From the NCBI GenBank assembly GCA_949752795.1, contig OX457057.1, forward strand, positions 164,069,781 to 164,133,780: a stretch of DNA of 64,000 nt, given 5' to 3'. A program made the translations under genes and the position numbers. The notes below the pieces were generated by a model that was not told where the DNA came from, ran no database searches, and saw only the letters and a program-made list of their open reading frames with translations. This document shows, one piece after another, positions 27,951-41,248 of the stretch. Every line of letters begins with the position of its first letter. The first letter of the stretch is position 1. Source of the DNA: Hyperoodon ampullatus (lineage: Eukaryota > Chordata > Mammalia > Artiodactyla > Ziphiidae).

Positions 27951-28179
27951 CAGTCAGGCCAGCAGGAAATTTTATAACCCACCTGTCATGGGTCAGGCTT
28001 TGTGATCAGTAGTAGAAACATGAAAACATGGCACAGTCATAAGACTTAATTTAATAATATAAATAAAGTAAAATGAGTACTCAGAAGAGAGAACAGTTAA
28101 TTCTACCTGGCAGCAAAAGGAGGCAAAAAGGGAGAAAATAATTAGGCTTGGATTATATACAATGTATAGAATTTCTTGA

Positions 28180-29330
28180 AAGAGGAAAATCTAGGGGAAG
28201 GGCATTTCAGTAGAGGAAAAGAGCAGATACAAAGCCTTGAAGGCACAAAAGAACATGGCATTTTCAAGCAAGTGAAAGGAGTTCAATATGGTAGTTGTAA
28301 TCCAGGATTTGAATATATAGGCACACAGGGATAGGAGGGATGGGGCTGGATAACAGGCTAGAGGACCAGTGCATGCACGATGTTAATGGGTTTGCCCTTG
28401 GTTCTGTAGGTCACAGGGGACCACTGGAAATTTTGAAGTCAGGTAGAGATTCTGGATGATGGGTTGATGATGCAGAAGGACCAGAGGGACAAGAGGCAGA
28501 GCAGCAAGTCATTGCCATCACAGGAGAGCAAGTGCCTCTAAACAGCGACTACACTGTGTGAGAAGGGCTGTGACAGCAGGGTGCACAAGGGCTGGAGGAA
28601 CAGCAAGGAATGAGTGAGAATCGGTTCTTGAAGGTTTCAGGGAAGTGTTTACAGGGAGATATTGTTTGAGCTGAGACTTGAAGAGTAGGTGTATACCAGG
28701 GCATTTCAGTAGAGGTGACAAGGTGACAAAATGGCATTCTGTGGAGGAGGAAATAATATGTGCAGAGTCACAGGGACCTAAACAATAATTGTCTAGTCAG
28801 AGAGCAGTAAATAGTTTACTAGAATCAAGCTTCTGGGGAAGCCTGGGGTCTGCTTCGGAAATAAGGCTGGAAGATCAGGAGGTCTTCCTTGACTGAAGGA
28901 CTTGGACCTGACACTTCAGTTGGAGTCATTGAAGGTTTTTTAAAGAGCAAAGCCCTGCTCTGCTCTGCTTCGTGAACGATCCCTCTGAGGCAGCGTGGAG
29001 GATAGGTGAGAGCAGGGGGACGTTGAGGCAGGGAGACTGGGTGGATGGCTGTTGCCATAGTCCAGGGGTGAGATGATAGACTGAGGTAGGGATGCAGAGG
29101 ATGGAGCAAGAGAAATTTGGGGCACAAAATGAAAAAAGATTTAATGGCATTGGTGGGGGGTGGGGGTGGCTTATGAAAGAGAGGGAAGAGATAGACATGA
29201 TGGCGTTTGGGGGCTTGAGGAACCAAGTAGACAGCAGTGCCATTCGCTGGACAGTGGAAATGGTAGGGAGAGCAGGGTTGGAGGGAAGATGGAGAGCCCG
29301 GTTTTGGATGTCGCATTTGAGTGCCCGAGG
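28180..29330 (+). repeat. Diverged ancient interspersed repeat region, family not assigned
   Basis: The phrases 'gcatttcagtagaggaaaagagcagatacaaagccttgaagg' (28201) and a second related block at about 28700 ('gcatttcagtagaggtgac') recur, followed by 'gttgccatagtccaggggtgagatgatagactgagg' (29050). This is the typical wording of a common ancient mammalian repeat. It is purine-rich on the + strand, so long frames on the minus strand (for example 28825-29316) are not evidence of a gene. Confidence 0.4.
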
Positions 29331-29884
29331 GCCATTCGGGTGGTGGATCTGGGCGCCGCTCAGGCTTGGTATGGGCTGGAGGAAGAAATGTGTAAGTGTG
29401 GGAAATAGACTCCGTGTTGAAAGGGTACTAACATGAATAGAAAATCTCCAGGTAGCAAGGGACAGGGGATCCAGAGGCCGCCTGCCACCCTGCAGTCACT
29501 CCCACCCAGCTATCGCCAACACACGCACTCAGGGAACCTGCTCCCAGAAAAGATGTGTGCAGCCATAGACCACATCTTTCCCCATGTTCCTGAGAACGGC
29601 AGTCGCAAAGACTCCACTGGACCCAGAGATTGAACAGTGAATTGTCTAGGGGCTGTAGCCTCACTGGATCTGTGTGTTGATTCCAGCTCCCCTCCTTAGT
29701 AGCTGCTTGACCCACATGCCCTATAGCCTCTCTAACGCACTGTTTCTGTGGGAGCTGCCTCATCAGGCTGTGTCATCGTTAAATGATATGCCCAGGCGTA
29801 AGACACGTAAGACACCTGATGTGTCAGGTGTAAGGTGCCTGACAGGTAATTACACTTATTCATAAGTGTTAACTATCACTATAA

Positions 29885-30035
29885 GGTTAATCTCTTTGAG
29901 ACTTATTTTCCTTATCTATAAAGTGGGTAGTTACTGTACAGACTCATAGATTTATTGTAAGGAAGCAAATATTTAAAATAATGTATGTAAAACACTTAGC
30001 ACGTGGTCCGCCATAATAGATGCCTTTCGTTGCTA
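29885..30035 (+). repeat. MIR SINE relic
   Basis: Forward MIR 3' half: 'gagacttattttccttatctataaagtgggtagt', then 'aaaacacttagcacgtgg' and 'aatagatgcc'. Confidence 0.7.
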
Positions 30036-30723
30036 TCAATAATAAATATTAACACAGACTGTAAGAAAATTCCAAAGTATTCATACATTTTGTTGGCAGC
30101 TGGCTTTGCTTTCTTGCTTCCCCACATCTGTTCTGTTTCCATGTGAAAAGTCCCTCTTCTTACTACCATTTTATCCTCTTCACCAAAACCAAACAAACAC
30201 CCCCCAAACCTCCCTTCTTAGCCCTGTCCCCAGCTGCTTGGAAGTGTTTCTTATCCCTCAGCTTTCATATTTTCTCCCTAAGCTTCCATTTATAACCTTA
30301 CCCCAAGGACTGCAGGACTGGGGAGAGCCTTCTGGTGTGACAATATCTCCTACCTGTGTAGAGCATACGTTCCTTGTTTTTCTCCTTCCAAGCCCTGGAC
30401 TCTCACCCACAGAGTAGGTGAGAGGTAGTTTGAGCCCCAGGAGTGGAGAAGCTGGTTTGTGAGGGCGCCCTCTGTGGAAAGCCATGGGAAGTGCAGGGAG
30501 TTCCAGCGTAGGGTAAAAGCATTCCCACCACCCTTGGGCAAGAGGTTGGAGCCCTGCCAGGCAAGTAGAGGGGGACAGTGCCCTCCTTTATGATTTCTCT
30601 TGTGACCTGGCCCAAGAGGCATGCAGAGGACTTGCTCACAGCTGACAATTGTTGACTTTGAGGACCACCAGTGGCCCAGTCCCCTCTAGCACCAGGCGAT
30701 GACATGGTGTTCCATGAGGGTGA

Positions 30724-32005
<1,282 letters not shown>

Positions 32006-32173
32006 GGAGCCGCTTCATCTTGCTGGAGGGGAGCCAGCTGGATGCCAGTGACTGGCTGAACCCTGCCCAAGTGGTTCTCTTCTCTCAGCAGAACTCCAGT
32101 GGGCCCTGGGCCATGGACCTTTGTGCCCGGCGGCTCCTGGACCCCTGTGAACACCAATGTGACCCCGAAACTG
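32006..32173 (+). CDS. ASTN1: ASTN1 exon, extracellular segment and first half of EGF-like module
   Basis: The exon is 168 nt (56 codons), phase 1 in and out. It encodes (G)[18 protein letters not shown], then [19 protein letters not shown], then the first three cysteines of an EGF-like module ([19 protein letters not shown]). The Asn-Ser-Ser at 32092-32100 is a consensus N-glycosylation site, consistent with an extracellular position. The acceptor is CCCCCTGCAG/GGAGC and the donor ACTG/GTAGGC. The remaining three cysteines are supplied by the next exon, almost 8 kb downstream. Confidence 0.96.
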
Positions 32174-32498
32174 GTAGGCGGGAGCACCGGGCAGCGGGTA
32201 ACTGTCAGAGTTCATGCCTCTTGCAACTACCCCTCAAAATCCAGGCCATCCCTCCCAACTGACCCATTACCATTGGGAGCTGAGACTGTGCAAGCTAGCA
32301 GCATGTGGATGAGCCCCTGAGCTGGCTGGCTTAAAATGTGAGGTCATCTTCTGGCAGAAGCCTTGGAAACCTCCTAACTATAGCCCCAAGCCAGACAGAT
32401 CAGCTCGGGATGACCTCCACAGCCCATGTGCCCTCCAGTCAGGGGATATCAGTCAAGGGGGCTAAACTTTTATGCATGTTTATTGTAGAAAACATGGG

Positions 32499-32779
32499 GG
32501 GCTTCCCTGGTGGTGCAGTGGTTAGGAATCTGCCTGCCAATTCAGGGGACACGGGTTTGAGCCCTGGTTCCGGAAGATCCCACATGCTGCAGAGCAGCTA
32601 GGCCCGTGTGCCACAACTACTGAGCCTGCACTCTAGAGCCCACGTGCCTAGAGCCGGTGCTCCACTACGAGAGAGGCCACCACAATGAGAGGCCCGCGCA
32701 CCCCAACAAAAAAAGAAAGCCCATGCGCAGCAACGAAGATCCAACGCAGCCAAAAATAAATTAATTAATTAATTTTTAA
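32499..32779 (+). mobile_element. CHR-1-type SINE (long form)
   Basis: The head is GGGCTTCCCTGGTGGTGCAG and the 3' part is 'gcccatgcgcagcaacgaagatccaacgcagcc', with an AATT-rich tail. It is more diverged than the neighbouring short copy. The probable duplication aaacatggg / aaaaatggg is imperfect. Confidence 0.88.
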
Positions 32780-32793
32780 AAATGGGAAAATTA

Positions 32794-32983
32794 GGGCTTC
32801 CCTGGTGGCGCAGTGGTTGAGAGTCCGCCTGCCGATGCAGGGGACACGGGTTCGTGCCCCGGTCCGGGAGGATCCCGCGTGCCGCGGAGCGGCTGGGCCC
32901 GTGAGCCGTGGCCGCTGAGCCTGCGCGTCCGGAGCCTGTGCTCCGCGGCGGGAGAGGCCGCAGCAGTGAGAGGCCCGCGTACC

Positions 32984-33011
<28 letters not shown>
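32794..33011 (+). mobile_element. CHR-type SINE (short form) inserted beside the first
   Basis: The copy is little diverged, from GGGCTTCCCTGGTGGCGCAG to GCGTACCGC plus an A-tail of about 27 bases. The duplication aaatgggaaaatta is seen at 32780-32793 and again directly after the tail (ending at 33025). Confidence 0.95.
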
Positions 33012-33017
<6 letters not shown>

Positions 33018-33817
33018 GAAAATTAGAAAAGCTTATAGAAGAAAATGATAATCATCTATAATTCTATCTCCTGTAGAAATAATTTTAAAATTTTAATGTC
33101 TTTCCTCCCTTCCGATCTTTTATCTATGCCTGATTCTTAGAGGCTTGTAAGCACACTAAGCCCAGTAGAGTTTTCTTGATTTTTTTCACTTAACATTCTA
33201 TCATGGGAATTTTCCAGAACCACTAAATAATCCTCAGTAACGTAATTCTAATGGCCATTTGGTATTCCACTGTATGTCTATATCATAGCTCCTATTTAAA
33301 TAGTCCCCTATTATTTGACATGTAAGACGCATTAAGTTTTTAATTTTTACAAACACTACTAAAATGAATATCTTTCCGCATAAATGTAGGGCATATTGGA
33401 AGTTATTTTATTCAGATAACTCTCAGAAGAGAGATTACTGGGTCAAAGAGTATAGCCATCTTTCAGGCTGTTATATTATCCAGGGGGGGCTGGGGCTGCT
33501 CTGAGAGAGAGGGTTTGAATTCATACACAGCATGTACTGGGGTGCTTGCAGTGCTTCTTGAGCTCCAAGGAGTGTGGATCCTTCATCCCAGGTTGCTTTG
33601 CCCTTTCATTGTAGAAGGGGTTCCTCTATGGTAGTCTTTATAAAGACCTATTTCCAGTAGGTTCAGTACCACAGATAGCTCCTTCCCAGAGGAGTGGTAA
33701 GATGCCTAAGAACCAAGGAAGGGGAGGCACTGATGTCTAAGATCCCCAAGTGAAACATTGCTGGGGTCTAGGGCCAGCTCTTCCAGCTCTCTGTACCTCA
33801 CTTACAGCACCCCCCCT

Positions 33818-33818
<1 letters not shown>

Positions 33819-33855
<37 letters not shown>
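33819..33855. repeat. (CA)n microsatellite
   Basis: About 18 uninterrupted CA units follow a C-rich run. Confidence 0.97.
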
Positions 33856-33858
<3 letters not shown>

Positions 33859-35382
33859 ATGCATCTTTTTAAGGTGCTGAGGTAGAAGGATATTAGTAGA
33901 GGTTGACTCCAAGAGATCTGGCTGTTACTTCTCTTACAGTCCATTGCTGTAGCTCTCTGGGGGAGTAACAGGTAACCGCAACATCTAAAGTTCACCTTCA
34001 TAGGTCTAAAAGTTGTTGTTATGTGGGCCCATCCCAGAGATTCTAGGTCCCCTATGAAGGAGAAAGTACAGCATTTTAAACATCTGATGTCTAAGACTGT
34101 GCTTACTTGCTGCTCCTCCCACGCTGCCAGGCAAACACCAAACTAGACAGATGGGCCGTGCACCATGCCCAAAAGCCAGTGGGCTCGGGAGAGAAAAGCA
34201 GGCTCGTCTCAGAGGTGGGGCCTCTCCATGCAACTGAGCTAGTCTCTGGTCCCCTCTGACTTGGATTAGGAGACCCTGGACCACCTCACTTGTTAAACTC
34301 CCTTCTGAGAGAAGCGTGATCTCCAGAGGGCCTTGGAAGCTTCACCTGAGGTTTTAAAGAACAGGAAGCACTTTGAATTACAGGTGGAAAGAAGGATTGG
34401 TGTTTTAAGCTTGGAGGGTCTTAGAGATAAACTCCTCCTTCCTTTAGGTCAATGCTCAAATTCCCCAAGAAGTGACACGACTTGCCCGAAGCCCCACAGC
34501 TACCTAAGGCAGAGTCGGTGTTCTATCTACCATGAAATCAGAGCAGAAGTGGGATTGTAAAGGGTTCCTTAATTCCCCCAGACAGGTCAGAGCCAACGTA
34601 TTTGTCACTGTGACACTATTCAAGCAATCACCGTTGCTAAGCATCACTTTCCTGAGCCAGAAGCTGAAGAACCTGCTTGTCCATAGCAAAGCTCCCATCA
34701 CCTCTTCAATCCCTCCTGGATGTCTCATTTCTAATCCTTCCTGAAAATGACTTTGGGAAGCCCCTCCCCTGCTAGTGGTTTCCCAGTGTCTGTGACAATT
34801 AATGAATTTCCAACTGGAAAGCCAGGGAGAGAGATTAAAAATAAGAACCCACCACAGACCTAAGGTGCGACATCTTCATTCCGGGGTAGCCGCTGAGAAA
34901 TGGTACTGCAGGGACTTCCATTTTCATTAATGCTGGGGTTGGAAACCCCACCCCCTTCCTGCCCTGCTTCTGTCTGTGCCTGGGATGATGTGGTCATCCC
35001 ACATGCTCGTCAGTAAGAAACTTTATCGCCTCCCACACTCCATCCTAAAGCCTTTCTCCAAAGAGCTGAGTGTGGGCATTGGCTGCAAGTCAAGTCGACG
35101 TTATTTTTGCAGTCCTCCAGCTAACTCACTTGGAAATGTCATAGTGTTGGGACATGTGCTTTCCCAGCCATGCCGAGGGGTCTGCCCACATGGATGGGTG
35201 GAACTGTGCAAGTGCACGTGTACTTTTTCACACATGCAAACAAACACACAAACACAGGCGCTCAATCACTGCAAAGGAGCACCCTCCAGTGCCTGAAGCT
35301 CTCCTCAGGCATCCTTCCAACGTGTTTCAAACTTAAGTGTGTGTTTCCTCGTCCCCTACACAGAGGTCCAGGGTACCAGGTA

Positions 35383-35879
35383 TGGTAGGAGGCGTAATGG
35401 GCCCCCAAAGATGTTCACGACCTAATCCCCAGAACCTGTGAAAATGTTACATTACCTGGCAAAGAGGAATTCAAGTTGCAGATGGTATTAAGGTTGCTAG
35501 ACAACTGATCTTAAAATAAGGGGAGTATCTGGATTAGCCAGGTGGGCCCAATGTAATCACAAGGGTGCTTAACAGTCGAAGAGGGGGACAGAAGAGGCCA
35601 GAGTGATATGACATGAAAAGGACTCCACCAACCATTGCTGGATTTGAAGGTTGAGGAACCAGTGAGTGTGGGCATCCTCCAGAAGGTGGAAAAGGCAAGG
35701 AAACAGATTCTCCCCTCAAGTCTCCAGAAAGGAACATAGCGCTACAGTCACCTTGTTTTTAGCCCAGTGAGACTCATATCGGATTTCTGACCAGCAGAAC
35801 CGCAAGACAATATATTTCTGTTGTTTTAAACCACTGAGTTTGTGATAATTTTTTATGGTAGCTATAGAAAACTAACACG
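35383..35879 (+). repeat. MLT1-like (ERVL-MaLR) solitary LTR relic
   Basis: The order 'gggcccccaaagatgttcacgacctaatccccagaacctgtg', 'aggtgggcccaatgtaatcac', 'ggaaaaggcaaggaaac', 'cagtgagactcatatcgg' and 'ttctgttgttttaaaccactgagtttgtg' matches an old mammalian MaLR-class LTR in sense orientation. No internal viral coding region is present nearby. The exact subfamily is not certain. Confidence 0.7.
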
Positions 35880-38800
35880 CTAGGGAAGGAGAAAAAGGAC
35901 AGAAGAAAAATAAGCATTGTTATGCCCTCTTTATATCACCCTGGCACAGTTTATAGAAGGTGGCTGCACAGACCTTCTGCAGATGTGTCAGGAATCTACG
36001 GAAGGATTGGAGCTGGAAGAGACTTGCGACCATTTTCCATTCCAGCCTCCCTTTTGCATTCTAGCACCGTACTATTGGGGAGGGACGTAATGTACCTAAA
36101 GCTCTTAGCCTGGAAGCCCTTTGCCAACTGCACACTGACATCCTCTCTCAGATCACCCCAGGTTAGTAACCCTGGGTGTGTCTCTGGTCACGTGGGGCTA
36201 ACAGCAAACCACTGAAATTGTAATGCTTAATGCCCAGATGGATCCAGCCAGGGGTTGACTTTTCCTGTACTTTCTAAGGGCTTTTGTGGTGGTTGTATGT
36301 TGGCTTGTTTTCTGAGGGCAACACAGACTAACTGGCCTCAGCAACTTCTCTCTCTGCTGCATTCCTGGCCTTTATTCCGCCATATGGGCAGCTGTGGAGG
36401 CTTCACACACCTGCTTGATTTCACAGCCCCCTTCAGTTCTGGCCACAGACCCTCACTGCCCTTTTCAAGATATGTAGCTTTTATGAGTCTGCAAGGAGCA
36501 TGCACTTCCAAGCTAAATCAAGTTTTAATCACCATCCAAGATGGTCACTGAAATTCCTTCTATACCAGATCTTTCCATAGGCTGGTCCCAACCATGAAGA
36601 AATGTGTAAAATCTGGTGAGGGGCATTGGACCAGTTTTCCAGACTCACTCTAGCCCTCCTCCCCTTTCCTTACTCTGAATAAGGGCCTCTCTCTCTCTCT
36701 ACTCTTCCCTGGTTTTTAGAACCTAGTTAGATGGGGTAGCACAGCTCCCATTTTGTTCGTGCCACCTGGATTGCCCACTCATCCCAAGCTCTCTTTTGTG
36801 GCTCAATTAAAGCACCTTCCTTCAAGGTGTACTTTTGGCCTATTTCCCTCTGTCTGCCCTCCCAGAGTTGTGTGGGGTTGTTTGACTCTGAGCCTACCTC
36901 TTGCCTGATGTCTGCCCAGGAGACCAGGCAGTTAGATATTATTCAAGCCCAGATGTCTGACAAAGATTTCCCTTTTTGGATGAAGCGTACCCAATTGACT
37001 AATAAAAGCCAACTGCTACCTGAAGGATGGAGGTGATCAGGACTTTTGGCCTTGATCTGTAGTTATGTCATGAAGAACTTGTGGTGAGCCCAGTCATTTC
37101 TGAGGAGCCCTAGCTTCAAGGTCTTCCTTCAATCGTTCAATGAGATTTGTGCCTCCATCCATCTATGGAATGGGAAATGACTGAAGGCACTGCCTGTGAG
37201 CATCTGCCTTCAGGGAACCAAGCACAGATCCAGTGTAGGCATCTCCAGGCCCTGCACAGATCATCTCTTGGGTGGGCTTCTACTCTCTGGCAGTGTAGCT
37301 GTCTGTGAGTGCCTCCTGTAGGGCATGCTCCATCCCAGTTGGGCACTTCTCTGTGGCCGTGACACGTCTCTCTGTTGGATTCCTATGAACACCACCACAG
37401 AGTCGGCACGTCATGTGTTCCCTGCCATCTGTCACAGCAGATGCAGAGACTGTAACACTTCTAGCTTAGGAGGGCATCCAACACCCATGTGGGGTCTTTA
37501 AAATTCACAGCTAACAGTCAGAGCCTGTGCTTGCACGAAACCCCTCTTAAAGTCAAGATTTAGCAGTTGGTTGCCATAGCAACTTTCCTCATCAAGTCTG
37601 AACTCCTTTCAGTGTAGATGGCCAGACTGGTTTTGAGGAGGAATACAGAAGAGGGAAGTTTGGTGAGTTCCGGAAATGAGGATGATTTAAGAGACAAATT
37701 TTGGAAATCCTCAAACTCTAACATGATATGTTTGAAAAATGTCTCTGTTGCTCTGACTTCGGGCTGCATATAGCATTATATGGAGGAAAGCTTTATTTGT
37801 TGTCAGTAGTGTGTCCCCACATAGTAATGAATGCTGGAAATCTCATCAGGGGATAATGGCTGTGAAGGCAATTTGAGAAAGGTAAATGTGCTCTACAAAT
37901 GGTAGATACTGCCAGCATTAGGAAAATCAAGCTCTGCTCGAACTCTGTGTCGTTACTGCATTTATTTTTACATGTGTTGTGGTAACCACATATCAAGTGT
38001 GGAAGGAGGACTGCCTTTTTTGTCAGTCTTTAATTCTAGGCAAGCCATCCAGTCAAGAACATTGTAAGAGTCAGACTGATGGGTTTGACAACCTCTTGAG
38101 ATTCCTTCCTTCTTTGTAATATCATATCCATGCCTAATGTCCACAAGGAAGTTGAAAGATGATCTCCTTAAGGGCAAATCATTTCTGGGTCCTTGACCCA
38201 TTCGTTGGCTTGATATTGATGCCTTGGGGAGAGGTGGTGGTGACGGTACCTATAAATTTGGGACACACTCTTTAATTAATTTGTTTATTTTCCATTACAC
38301 AGTATTTATAAAAGGTCTACTCAAATATAGGAAAAACTAGCTTGTTCCTGCTCTCGTGTAGCTTATAGTCTAGAGTCCATGCTTTCTTTGGAATTGATGC
38401 GGTACGAAGCCTGGCTCCTGGTACTTCCCTTCTTTTGCCCTCCTCTGGTCCTTGCCCTCGTTATCTTTCCTTCTATCAGAGAAACAGCCTTCACCTGAAA
38501 GCCTTATCATCCGCTACCGAATTTTCCGCTGTGTTTTCCTATGTTCGACTCCCAGCTCCCTGACTGTTCCTAGATACAGCTCAGCACCACTGAAGCCAGT
38601 AAGTTTCACCCTGTTGTGAATCTAGCCCGCATGGAAGCCTGAGTTTGTCATACAGGAGACAAAGTACTGATCTAACACTCCCTGTGGATCCCTCACAAAC
38701 TAAGTTACTCATTTCTACTCCACTCCTCAGCACCTTGACTGAGCAGGTGTTGGAGAGGAAGACAAGTGTTATCTGATAGTGAGACCCCGATGGACAGTAG

Positions 38801-39554
38801 ATTATAGGTCAGTCTCAACAAGAATGGATGCACTTAGATCCTAACAAAAACTTCTTGCTCAGAGCCTACCCAGTCCTTGCCCCCATAACTGTGAGGCCGC
38901 TTCACTTCAGTTTTATTGTTTTTTATCTTTGAAAAGAGAAAATAGCTCTCAAAGCTATTATTCCATCTATATCCTTTTTGAGTGTTTCTTCCCAGGAAGA
39001 TAAAGAAACCTTACCCTTTGTCTCCCTAGGGTCTGGCACCTTTGTAATTTCCAAATTTTAGGAAGTCACACTCTGTTCTTTCACTACCTATAAATTAAAT
39101 AACCAGCCAGTGAAAAAGACAATACCGGTGCTCCAGTGGAACTGATCTCAGCAGCTTAGGGATACATAGCATTGCCTAAGGAATTATTAATATAAGGAAG
39201 CAGTTACAATTTTCTTCAAAGTCAGACTAAGTAGAGCAATGCTTCTTAATCTTTTGGGGGTCTTGGATTTGCTTATAAATCTGATGAATGTTATGGAGGC
39301 CTGCTGAGGAAAGATGCACATACACATATGTACAGTTTCACATACGACTCCAGAGGGGTCGTGGACCTCTTGGTACACTGTTGAAGTAAGTAATGATAAT
39401 GAAACATAGTTATATCCTAAACTAACATAGATGATCCTTCTGTTTATCAGCACCAAGATAATGAGCCATTTTCACTTAAAAATAAAAACCCAGAGTTCTT
39501 ATAAAACTATGATAGGTATAAGTGGCCTCCTCTAAATACAGCAGTTGTTCTTGG

Positions 39555-39790
39555 GCTAGCAGCATGGCCTGGTTGGGAAAAAAGGTCTGGAGTCAGACAG
39601 ACATAGGTTCAAATGTTAACTCTGCCATTTAAATCTGTCTCTAGATCCCTTAATTCTTCTGAGCCTCGATTTCCCTCATCAGGATAGCATGGCTAATCAT
39701 ATGTACTTTTCAAATTTCTTAGAAACATTCGATGAAATAACTCACTTATGTGGTCTTCAAACATGTGTTGATCATCTAATATGTGTCTTG
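39555..39790 (+). repeat. MIR SINE relic
   Basis: Forward MIR: 'ggtctggagtcagacagacataggttcaaatgttaactctgcc', then 'cttctgagcctcgatttccc'. Confidence 0.85.
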
Positions 39791-40122
39791 CAATATACTG
39801 GCCACTGAGAAAATAACAACGAAGAAGTCCCTTTGCTCAGAGAGTTCTTGGACTTTGTGTCTGCAGAGCCCATGTAATAGGTGCTTTGTAAACGTTAGTG
39901 TCCTCAACTAGTGAAAGTTATCACGTAGTGAAAATGGAGAGATTGGTGGTGTGTTCCTTCACATGGGCAGTGGAGATGGGCATGTATGGCATAATAGGAT
40001 TTATGGTCTCATCCGTGCCAGTGTTAGTTTGATGTGATCATTTCATATTAGTTTTCTCCGACACAGACATGTTAATCAATTTCTTCTTGTTTCTTTTTCT
40101 TCTTCCTCGCCCTGCTTCTAAG

Positions 40123-40207
40123 GGGAATGCCTCTGCTACGAGGGTTACATGAAGGATCCAGTGCACAAGCATCTTTGCATTCGGAATGAATGGGGAACCA
40201 ACCAAGG
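40123..40207 (+). CDS. ASTN1: ASTN1 exon, second half of first EGF-like module
   Basis: The exon is 85 nt, phase 1 in and phase 2 out. It encodes (G)ECLCYEGYMKDPVHKHLC, then IRNEWGTNQG. Together with the previous exon the cysteine spacing is C-x7-C-x3-C-x6-C-x1-C-x13-C, a typical EGF-like pattern. The acceptor follows a very long pyrimidine tract (about 40081-40119, TTCTAAG/GGGAA) and the donor is CAAGG/GTAAGT. It is the last ASTN1 exon in the window. The protein continues toward further EGF, MACPF and fibronectin-type domains outside it. Confidence 0.95.
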
Positions 40208-40809
40208 GTAAGTGAGAGGACGGCGAGTTAGCCAGTTCCCGGACGTCACTGCTCCCTCACACAGACATGACATGGAGCAATTGCGTGGAGAGGGACAGAG
40301 CTAAAGGGTGGTTCTATTCTGAACAGCAAATGGATAAACGTGTCACTGTGCGTTTCCATGTTTACACCATCCCAGTGATGTCCATCTCACCTTCCTCTCC
40401 ATTTACGAGTTCAGAGATGATGCCTCTGACTCGCAGCCCCAAGCCTCCGGCTGGGATCTGGGAATCAAGCTGTCCCTCTCTTCCTTCTCACACCGCCATC
40501 AGCCACGAGGATTCCACAGACAGAACTTAGCTGATGATTTTGTTGTAGACACGTGAAGTCGCACACATTCCAGTGTAGCTCTCCCAGAGCTCAACGAGCT
40601 TTGCAAGACTGATATGAGTGGAAACTTGTTTTCACTAGTACTGTCAGAGAGGGTGAAATGCAACGACTCAGGGAGTGCTTGGCATTGAGTCAAAGGATTT
40701 TCACCTGATCTCCAATTACCATTTCCTTGTAAGACCTTTGCTTTTCCCCAAGCACAGACAACTGGGATAAAATAGTTACCTTGTCTATTGCTTTATATTT
40801 TATTCATTT

Positions 40810-40950
40810 TACTTTTTTTGAATTTTTTCATGGAGAAAAAATATACATAAGATAAAAATGATCATTTTCACCATTCTTAGGTGTACAGTTCAGTGGCATT
40901 AAGCACATTCACATTATTGTGCCACCATCACCACTATCTATCTTCTATTG
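40810..40950 (-). repeat. Old L1 3' fragment
   Basis: The + strand reads 'gatcattttcaccattcttaggtgtacagttcagtggcattaagcacattcac', the reverse complement of a common L1M 3' segment. It is cut by the younger L1 that follows. Confidence 0.75.
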
Positions 40951-40956
40951 CCTTTT

Positions 40957-41248
40957 TTTTAAAACTTTATTGGAGTATAATTGCTTCACATGATGTATTA
41001 GTTTCTGCTTTATAACAAAGTGAATCAGTTATACATATACATCTGTTCCCATATCCCTTCCCTCTTGTGTCTCCCTCCCTCCCACCCTCCCAATCCCACC
41101 CCTCTAGGTGGTCACAAAGCACCAAGCTGATCTCTCTGTGCTATGCGGCTGCTTCCTACTAGCTATCTACCTTACATTTGGTAGTGTATATTTGTCCATG
41201 CCTCTCTCTCACTTTGTCACAGCTTACCCTTCCCCCTCCCCATATCCT
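40957..41248 (-). mobile_element. L1 3' end, cetartiodactyl type, with target duplication
   Basis: A 5'-truncated L1 3' UTR in reverse orientation ('aaaactttattggagtataattgcttcac ... ctaggtggtcacaaagcaccaagctgatctc'). The duplication ctattgcctttt is identical at 40945-40956 and 41249-41260. Confidence 0.88.

Larger units (their letters stand above)
32465..33475 (-). repeat. Old L1 (L1M-type) 3' fragment, split by two SINEs
   Basis: Before the SINEs the + strand reads 'catgtttattgtagaaaacatggg'. After them it resumes 'aaaattagaaaagcttatagaagaaaatgataatc', then 'ttccactgtatgtctatatcatagctcc', then 'agagattactgggtcaaagagtatagcc'. Together this is the reverse complement of an L1M 3' region. Confidence 0.7.
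32174..40122 (+). other. ASTN1: ASTN1 intron (7.9 kb) inside the EGF-like module
   Basis: Phase-1 intron with donor GTAGGCGGG and acceptor CCTGCTTCTAAG preceded by a long pyrimidine tract. Contents: an old L1 interrupted by two SINEs (32465-33475), a (CA)n run, an MLT1-like LTR (35383-35879) and a MIR (39555-39790). The stretches 33480-33815, 33860-35380 and 35885-39550 hold nothing I can assign. Confidence 0.92.

Noticed and set aside
28825..29316. 163-codon minus-strand frame
   Set aside because: Created by a purine-rich ancient repeat read in reverse. No domain, and its composition mirrors the repeat.
32769..33061. Repeated similar peptides at twelve loci, which could suggest a gene family
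   Set aside because: They are translations of CHR SINEs in several frames, with target duplications and A-tails.
35383..35879. Possible endogenous retrovirus
   Set aside because: Only a solitary MaLR-type LTR is seen; no internal coding region on either side.
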